From: Duganella aceris
GTDB taxonomy: Bacteria; Pseudomonadota; Gammaproteobacteria; Burkholderiales; Burkholderiaceae_D
Direction: 5' to 3'
Assembly: GCF_011090165.1 (NCBI RefSeq)
Contig: NZ_JAADJT010000009.1
Location: forward strand, 186,001 to 250,000
DNA length: 64,000 nucleotides
The notes under the pieces were generated by a model. The model was given only the letters and a program-made list of their open reading frames with translations. It had not been told where the DNA came from and ran no database searches. Each line of letters begins with the position of its first letter. Positions within the stretch are counted from its first letter, which is position 1. The position numbers and the translations under genes are program-made. Below are positions 59,183-64,000 of the stretch, piece by piece.

Positions 59183-62074
59183 ATGAAAAAGAAAATACTG
59201 GAGACAATGGTACCGCTAGCATTGGCGGCGATGTACAACCAAGCGGCGCTGGCCCAGGAAGCGCCGGCGCAACTGCCGGCCGCCCCGACCACCGCCCCGG
59301 CCGCCGCCGACGCCGACATCGCGGCGCAGGCGCTGGCCTCGCCGGAAAACACCGTGACCGTGACCGGCTTCCGCTCCAGCCTGCAAAAAGCGCTGAACCT
59401 GAAGCAGCAGGCCATCGGCGTGCGCGACTCCATCGTCGCCGAGGACATCGGCAAATTCCCCGAGGCGAACGTGGCCGAATCGCTGCAGCGCGTGCCGGGC
59501 GTGATCCTGAACCGCGACGAATCGTCCGGCGAAGGCCAGCGCATCTCGATCCGCGGCCTGCCGACCGAGTACTCGGTCACCACGCTGAACGGCGCGCCGG
59601 TCAACACCACCTCGACCGCCACCATCGGCTCGGCCGCGCGCGGCTTCAACTACGACGTGTTCGCGTCCGAACTGTTCGGCCGCGTCGACTTCTACAAATC
59701 GCCGCTGGCCGAGCTGACCGAGGGCGGCCTCGGTGGCGTGGTCGATCTACAGACCCCGCGTCCGTTCGACAATCCGAAGCGCACCATCCGCTACGGCCTG
59801 ACCGACACCTACAACACCAGCTCCAAGCACAACGACCCGAACGGCTTCGCGCTGTTCTCCAACACCTGGGACAATCTGGGCTTCCTGGTCGGCGTGTCGC
59901 ATTCTGGCAGCATCAACACCCGCTCCGGCTTCGAGGCCACCGGCGGCTACAACAGCTCCTTCAACGGCAGCCAGAGCCCGGTCAAAGGCAACTTCGCCTA
60001 CACGCTGGACTTCGACGATCCGCGCGCCAACCTGGGCGGCTACACCCGCGACCAGATCGCCAAGGCCTTCCTGCCGCGCATCTACCGCTTCTACGGTTCG
60101 GAAAACGAGCGTACGCGTGACGGCCTGGTCTCGTCCGTGCAGTGGAAGACGCCGACGCTGAACGTCAGTTTCGACACCATGTACTCCAAGCTGGAGAACA
60201 CCCGCAAGGAGCAGCTGTTCGGCATCCTGATCCGCAGCACCAGCACCACCAACCGCAATCTGGCGGAGGGCGCCACCGGCCACAACGGCCTGATTCCGGT
60301 CAACGTGCAGATCGACCCGACCACCAACCTGCTGACCGGCACCTTCGCCAACACCACCTACAACGCCGGCGCGGCATACACCGAGGACGAAACCAAGTTC
60401 GGCTACGGCGCACTGAACGCCAGCTGGAAAGCCAGCCCGAAACTGACGCTGTCCGGCCAGGCCAGCCTGAATCAGAGCACCGCCACCAGCGCCACCGGCC
60501 AGCTGTCCGGCTACATCTACGGCGCCACGTCGACCATCGGCTACGGCGACGACCACGTCTACCCGTCGCTGTCGTCGCCGACCAGCTACACCGATCCGAA
60601 CAACTGGTCCGGCTTCACCATCGGCACCGGCTGGACCAAGGAAACCGACAAGGGCAAGCAGGCGCGCGTGATGGCCGACTGGGACTACGATCTGCCCGGC
60701 GAATGGACCGGCCACCTGAAGACCGGCCTGACCTACGTCGCCACCATCAAGGGCGTCAACAAGCGCAACGGCACCTCGCTGGCGACGGCCAAGTTGAACA
60801 GCATCGGCGCGGCCGGCTTGCGCAGCGCGATGACCAGCCAGCTGCCGATCGATAACCTGGACTTCGGCGCCGGCTGGCCGCACAGCTGGGCGACGTGGAA
60901 CAGCAACTACTTCTACTCGCAGTTCGATCCGAACACTTACAACCCGGCGTCGGCGTTCACGCCGTCGCAAAGCTTCGAGGCGGAAGAGGATGTGAAGACC
61001 GCCTTCGTGCAGTCGGACTTCAAGGGATCGGTCGGCGGCCACGAGCTGCGCTTCAACGCCGGCGTGCGCTTCTCCGACACCGAGACCAAGATCGACAACT
61101 TCAAGCAGAAGGGCACCAGCCTGGTGTACTCGCCGAACCATGAGCAAGGCTCGTACAACAATCTGCTGCCGGCCGTCAGCGGCGCGCTGGACCTGACCGA
61201 CAACCTGATGTGGCGCGCCTCGTGGGGCAAGACCATCACCCGCGCCTCGCTGTCGATCATCGCGGCGCAGACGGTGATCCCGAACCAGTTCGACAACTCG
61301 GCCACGTCGGGCAATCCGAACCTGCGTCCGCAGCAGTCGAAGAACCTGGACACCAGCCTGGAATGGTACTTCCAGCCGGGCAGCCTGCTGTCGGCCGCCG
61401 TGTTCCAGAAAAAGCTGACCGACGCCACCGTCGCCAACACCCAGGTGGTGCCGTTCTCCTCGCTCGGCTTGCCGGACACCGCGCTCGGCCCGTTGTTCCA
61501 GGATGCGAACGGCCACGTCGATCCGAACCTGGCGATGACGCTGCGCACCTACACCAACGCCGGCGAACAGACGCTGAAAGGCTACGAGCTGGCTTACCAA
61601 CAGGCCTTCAGCTTCCTGCCGGCGCCGTTCAATGGCTTGGGTGCGCTGGGCAGCTACACCCACATCAGCCCCTTCAACAGCGCGGCGTGGATCACCAACG
61701 CGGGCAAGGTCATCGATGTCAACTCGGTGCCGAAGTATGCCTACAGCGCCACCATCTACTTCGAGCAGGGGCCGCTGGCGTTGCGCATGTCCTACAACTA
61801 CAAGGACAAGTCGCTGCACCCGGATAACCCGCGCAACCTGGGCGATGACCTGATCCGCTGGCGCGCGGGACGCGGCTACCTCGACGCCAACATCAGCTAC
61901 AAGATCAGCGACAGCCTCGAGTTCCGCATCGATGCGCTCAACCTGAGCAACACGCTGGCGCAGGATTACTTCGAGGACGCCAGCGGCCAGTACGGCAGCG
62001 GCAAGAAGACGCGCATGGACTATGCCAAGTATGATGGTCGCACGATCAAATTCGGCATCCGGGGAAAACTGTAA
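59183..62074 (+). CDS. TonB-dependent receptor, carbohydrate type
   Basis: A 963-residue outer-membrane receptor. The signal peptide covers about residues 1-24. The plug domain starts near 55 (VTVTGFRSSLQKALNLKQQA) and includes DSIVAEDIGKFPEANVAESL and RISIRGLPTEYSVTTLNG; the 22-strand barrel follows and ends in a C-terminal aromatic strand (TIKFGIRGKL). The plug motifs match receptors that import oligosaccharides in Proteobacteria rather than siderophores. A GAGG ribosome site precedes ATG. The GH88/105 gene starts 3 bases after its stop. Confidence 0.94.
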   Translation: MKKKILETMVPLALAAMYNQAALAQEAPAQLPAAPTTAPAAADADIAAQALASPENTVTVTGFRSSLQKALNLKQQAIGVRDSIVAEDIGKFPEANVAESLQRVPGVILNRDESSGEGQRISIRGLPTEYSVTTLNGAPVNTTSTATIGSAARGFNYDVFASELFGRVDFYKSPLAELTEGGLGGVVDLQTPRPFDNPKRTIRYGLTDTYNTSSKHNDPNGFALFSNTWDNLGFLVGVSHSGSINTRSGFEATGGYNSSFNGSQSPVKGNFAYTLDFDDPRANLGGYTRDQIAKAFLPRIYRFYGSENERTRDGLVSSVQWKTPTLNVSFDTMYSKLENTRKEQLFGILIRSTSTTNRNLAEGATGHNGLIPVNVQIDPTTNLLTGTFANTTYNAGAAYTEDETKFGYGALNASWKASPKLTLSGQASLNQSTATSATGQLSGYIYGATSTIGYGDDHVYPSLSSPTSYTDPNNWSGFTIGTGWTKETDKGKQARVMADWDYDLPGEWTGHLKTGLTYVATIKGVNKRNGTSLATAKLNSIGAAGLRSAMTSQLPIDNLDFGAGWPHSWATWNSNYFYSQFDPNTYNPASAFTPSQSFEAEEDVKTAFVQSDFKGSVGGHELRFNAGVRFSDTETKIDNFKQKGTSLVYSPNHEQGSYNNLLPAVSGALDLTDNLMWRASWGKTITRASLSIIAAQTVIPNQFDNSATSGNPNLRPQQSKNLDTSLEWYFQPGSLLSAAVFQKKLTDATVANTQVVPFSSLGLPDTALGPLFQDANGHVDPNLAMTLRTYTNAGEQTLKGYELAYQQAFSFLPAPFNGLGALGSYTHISPFNSAAWITNAGKVIDVNSVPKYAYSATIYFEQGPLALRMSYNYKDKSLHPDNPRNLGDDLIRWRAGRGYLDANISYKISDSLEFRIDALNLSNTLAQDYFEDASGQYGSGKKTRMDYAKYDGRTIKFGIRGKL

Positions 62075-62077
62075 TCC

Positions 62078-63208
62078 ATGATGAAACGACTCTTTGCGAC
62101 CGGCGCCCTGGCGCTGGGTTTGGCCGGCTGCAGCACGCTGCAGCCGGCAGTCGACACGTCCGAGCAGGAGGTGGTCGGCATCATCAACAAGGTCAACGGC
62201 TACTGGCAGCAGCGCGAAGCCCCGCAGAAATGGGCGTTCTGGGATATCGCCGCCTACCACACCGGGAATATGGAGGCTTACCAGATCACCGGCAACGCCG
62301 CCTACCGCAAGTACTCGGAGGACTGGGCCAGGCACAATCAGTGGCAAGGCGCCAAGGCCACCGACAAGTCCACATGGAAGTACCAGTACGGCGAGACCGA
62401 CGACCATGTAATGTTCGGCGACTGGCAGATCTGCTTCCAGACCTACGCCGACCTGTATCAGCTGGATAAGGATCCGCAAAAGATCGCCCGCGCCCGCGAG
62501 GTGATGGAATACCAGATGAGCACCGCCAACAAGGATTACTGGTGGTGGTCGGATGGCTTGTACATGGTGATGCCGGTGATGACCAAGATGTACAACATCA
62601 CCGGAAACCGCCTGTACCTGGACAAGCTGCACGAATATTTCCAGTACTCGAACAGCATCATGTTCGACGACGCCGAGCAGCTGTATTACCGCGACGCGCG
62701 CTACGTCTATCCCAAGCACCAGAGCGTCAACGGCAAGAAGGACTTCTGGTCGCGCGGCGACGGCTGGGTGTTCGCCGGCCTGGCCAAGGTGCTGAAGGAT
62801 CTGCCGAAGGACGATCCCTACCGCGCCGAATACGTGGCCAAGTTCAAGGGCATGGCGCAGACGCTGAAGAAAGCGCAATCGGCCGACGGCTACTGGACCC
62901 GCAGCCTGCTCGATCCGCAGCACGCGCCGGGACCGGAGACCAGCGGCACCGCTTTCTTCGTCTACGGCTACCTGTGGGGCATCAACAACGGCGTGCTCGA
63001 TCGCGACGAGTACCTGCCGACGGTGCGCAAGGGCTGGCACTACCTGAGCAAGACCGCGCTGCAAGCGGACGGCAAGATCGGCTACGTGCAGCCGATCGGC
63101 GACCGCGCGATCCCTGGCCAGGTGGTGGATCAGAACTCGACCACGGCGTTCGGCGTCGGCGCCTACCTGTTGGCGTCGTCGGAGCTGGTGCGCCTGCTGC
63201 GTCAATAA
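62078..63208 (+). CDS. GH88/GH105-type unsaturated uronyl hydrolase lipoprotein
   Basis: A 376-residue lipoprotein (signal peptide with lipobox LAGCS at residues about 14-18). The (alpha/alpha)6 barrel shows WDIAAYHTGNMEAYQITGN, VMFGDWQICFQTYADLYQLD split over 110-130, RGDGWVFAGLAKVL and DQNSTTAFGVGAYLLA. Family members remove unsaturated uronic acids from oligosaccharides made by polysaccharide lyases (pectin, rhamnogalacturonan, ulvan). It is cotranscribed with the receptor and the DUF2264 gene. Confidence 0.9.
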   Translation: MMKRLFATGALALGLAGCSTLQPAVDTSEQEVVGIINKVNGYWQQREAPQKWAFWDIAAYHTGNMEAYQITGNAAYRKYSEDWARHNQWQGAKATDKSTWKYQYGETDDHVMFGDWQICFQTYADLYQLDKDPQKIARAREVMEYQMSTANKDYWWWSDGLYMVMPVMTKMYNITGNRLYLDKLHEYFQYSNSIMFDDAEQLYYRDARYVYPKHQSVNGKKDFWSRGDGWVFAGLAKVLKDLPKDDPYRAEYVAKFKGMAQTLKKAQSADGYWTRSLLDPQHAPGPETSGTAFFVYGYLWGINNGVLDRDEYLPTVRKGWHYLSKTALQADGKIGYVQPIGDRAIPGQVVDQNSTTAFGVGAYLLASSELVRLLRQ

Positions 63209-63222
63209 ACAACGGAGACTCA

Positions 63223-64000
63223 ATGGAACGACGTAATTTCATCCAGGCGATGGTGGCCGGATCGGCCGCCGGCGGCATGCTGGCGGCGCAAGGCGCCGCC
63301 GCGGCGACGGCCGCCGCCAAGACCGGGCCGGCCGGCAACGGCCGCGCCGAGCTGGCGGCGCTGGCGCAGAAGATGTCCGAACCGGTGCTGGTCAACATGG
63401 CGGCCGGCACGCTGAAGAAGAACTTCGCGCTGGAAGTCAGCCCGACCTGGGATGGCCGCGACAAGAACGTCGCGTATCTGGAATGCTTCGGCCGCCTGAT
63501 CGCCGGCATCGCGCCGTGGCTGGCCCTGGCCGACGACGGCACGCCGGAAGGCGCCACCCGCAAGCGTCTGCATCAACTGGCGCTGCAAAGCTATACCAAC
63601 TCGGTCGATCCGGCCAGTCCGGACTACCTGCAATGGAAGGCGCCGGGCCAGACGCTGGTCGATTCGGCCTACTACACCAACGCGCTGATGCGCGCGCCGA
63701 AAGCGCTGTGGGAGCCGCTGGACGCCAGGACCAAGCAACGCATCATCGCCGAGATCAAGTCGCTGCGCCGCATTGAACCGCCGTACATCAACTGGATGCT
63801 GTTCGCCGCGATGAACGAGGCCTGGCTGATGTCGATCGGCGAGGAGTTCGATCCGCTGCGCATGAACGTCGCGATCCGCAAGCTCAACGAATGGTATGTC
63901 GGCGACGGCTGGTACAAGGACGGCGACGCCTTCCACTTCGACTACTACAACGCCTTCGTCATGCATCCGATGCTGGTCGAAATCCTCGACGTGCTCGATG
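63223..64000 (+). CDS. DUF2264 domain protein, 3' end outside the window
   Basis: At least 259 residues are visible and the frame is open at the window edge. The N terminus has a twin-arginine-like signal (MERRNFIQAMVAGSAAGGML). Then come YLECFGRLIAGIAPWLALAD, SYTNSVDPASPDYLQW and WYVGDGWYKDGDAFHFDYYN, all DUF2264 marks. Related proteins occur in pectin and other uronic-acid utilisation loci and have an (alpha/alpha)6 barrel. A GGAG ribosome site lies 6 bases before ATG, 14 bases after the GH88/105 stop. Confidence 0.88.
   Translation, partial: MERRNFIQAMVAGSAAGGMLAAQGAAAATAAAKTGPAGNGRAELAALAQKMSEPVLVNMAAGTLKKNFALEVSPTWDGRDKNVAYLECFGRLIAGIAPWLALADDGTPEGATRKRLHQLALQSYTNSVDPASPDYLQWKAPGQTLVDSAYYTNALMRAPKALWEPLDARTKQRIIAEIKSLRRIEPPYINWMLFAAMNEAWLMSIGEEFDPLRMNVAIRKLNEWYVGDGWYKDGDAFHFDYYNAFVMHPMLVEILDVLD

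Noticed and set aside
59747..63223. A 1158-codon minus-strand open frame across the TonB receptor and GH88/105 genes
   Set aside because: Shadow of two clear plus-strand genes; composition is Val/Gln/Arg/His repeats without domains.

Overview
The window looks like a chromosomal segment of a high-GC betaproteobacterium. The best fit is Oxalobacteraceae (Massilia, Duganella or Janthinobacterium relatives). This rests on the rpsU-yqeY-dnaG-rpoD macromolecular synthesis operon followed by a CAT-anticodon tRNA, on the style of the housekeeping proteins, and on the polysaccharide-receptor locus at the right end. The assignment is made by recognition only; no database search was run.

Left part (1-26 kb), mostly housekeeping. 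A DUF3016 secreted protein is followed by a higBA toxin-antitoxin pair, whose promoter lies so close to the toxin start that the mRNA should be almost leaderless. On the minus strand come rpsU, yqeY, dnaG, rpoD and tRNA-Ile2(CAT), with visible RNA hairpins between the genes. Next are a YhiN-type flavoprotein, ybiB, aroG, an 84-bp perfect palindrome, a NirD-like protein without cluster ligands, tsaD, a LysR/SDR divergent pair, a GGDEF-DUF427-hydrolase operon, dsbA-like/plsY, ybaK, a DNase I-fold hydrolase, an RND efflux pair, xerD and ogt.

Middle part (26-46 kb). A DctPQM TRAP transporter and a DctS/DctR-like two-component pair sit on either side of an HxlR/SDR pair. A brnTA-like pair, a DUF885 peptidase, queG, tsaE-amiC, a sugar-phosphate mutarotase, an alpha-carbonic anhydrase with an unusual helical extension, a DedA protein, a cyclophilin, mutL-miaA and a VOC protein follow.

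Accessory part (46.4-56.4 kb). Downstream of tRNA-Met(CAT) lies an AT-richer islet holding a gene remnant and an orphan phospholipase-D-fold protein. Next is a tightly overlapping six-gene operon: terD, ATP-grasp, PRTase-TRSP, HAD, StiP and a CitE-like lyase. This is the Ter-associated module proposed to make a nucleoside-like metabolite, whose product is still unknown. Divergent from it is an orphan PAAR gene, apparently broken by a one-base frameshift, followed by a two-gene unit that looks like a type VI effector and its exported immunity protein.

Right end (56.4-64 kb). A carbohydrate-use locus: a GH31 glucosidase/xylosidase on the minus strand, and on the plus strand a TonB-dependent receptor, a GH88/GH105-type unsaturated uronyl hydrolase lipoprotein and a DUF2264 protein cut by the window edge. 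The divergent promoter region carries an 11-bp inverted repeat whose arms resemble loxP arms. Together these suggest uptake and breakdown of a plant or algal uronic-acid-containing polysaccharide.
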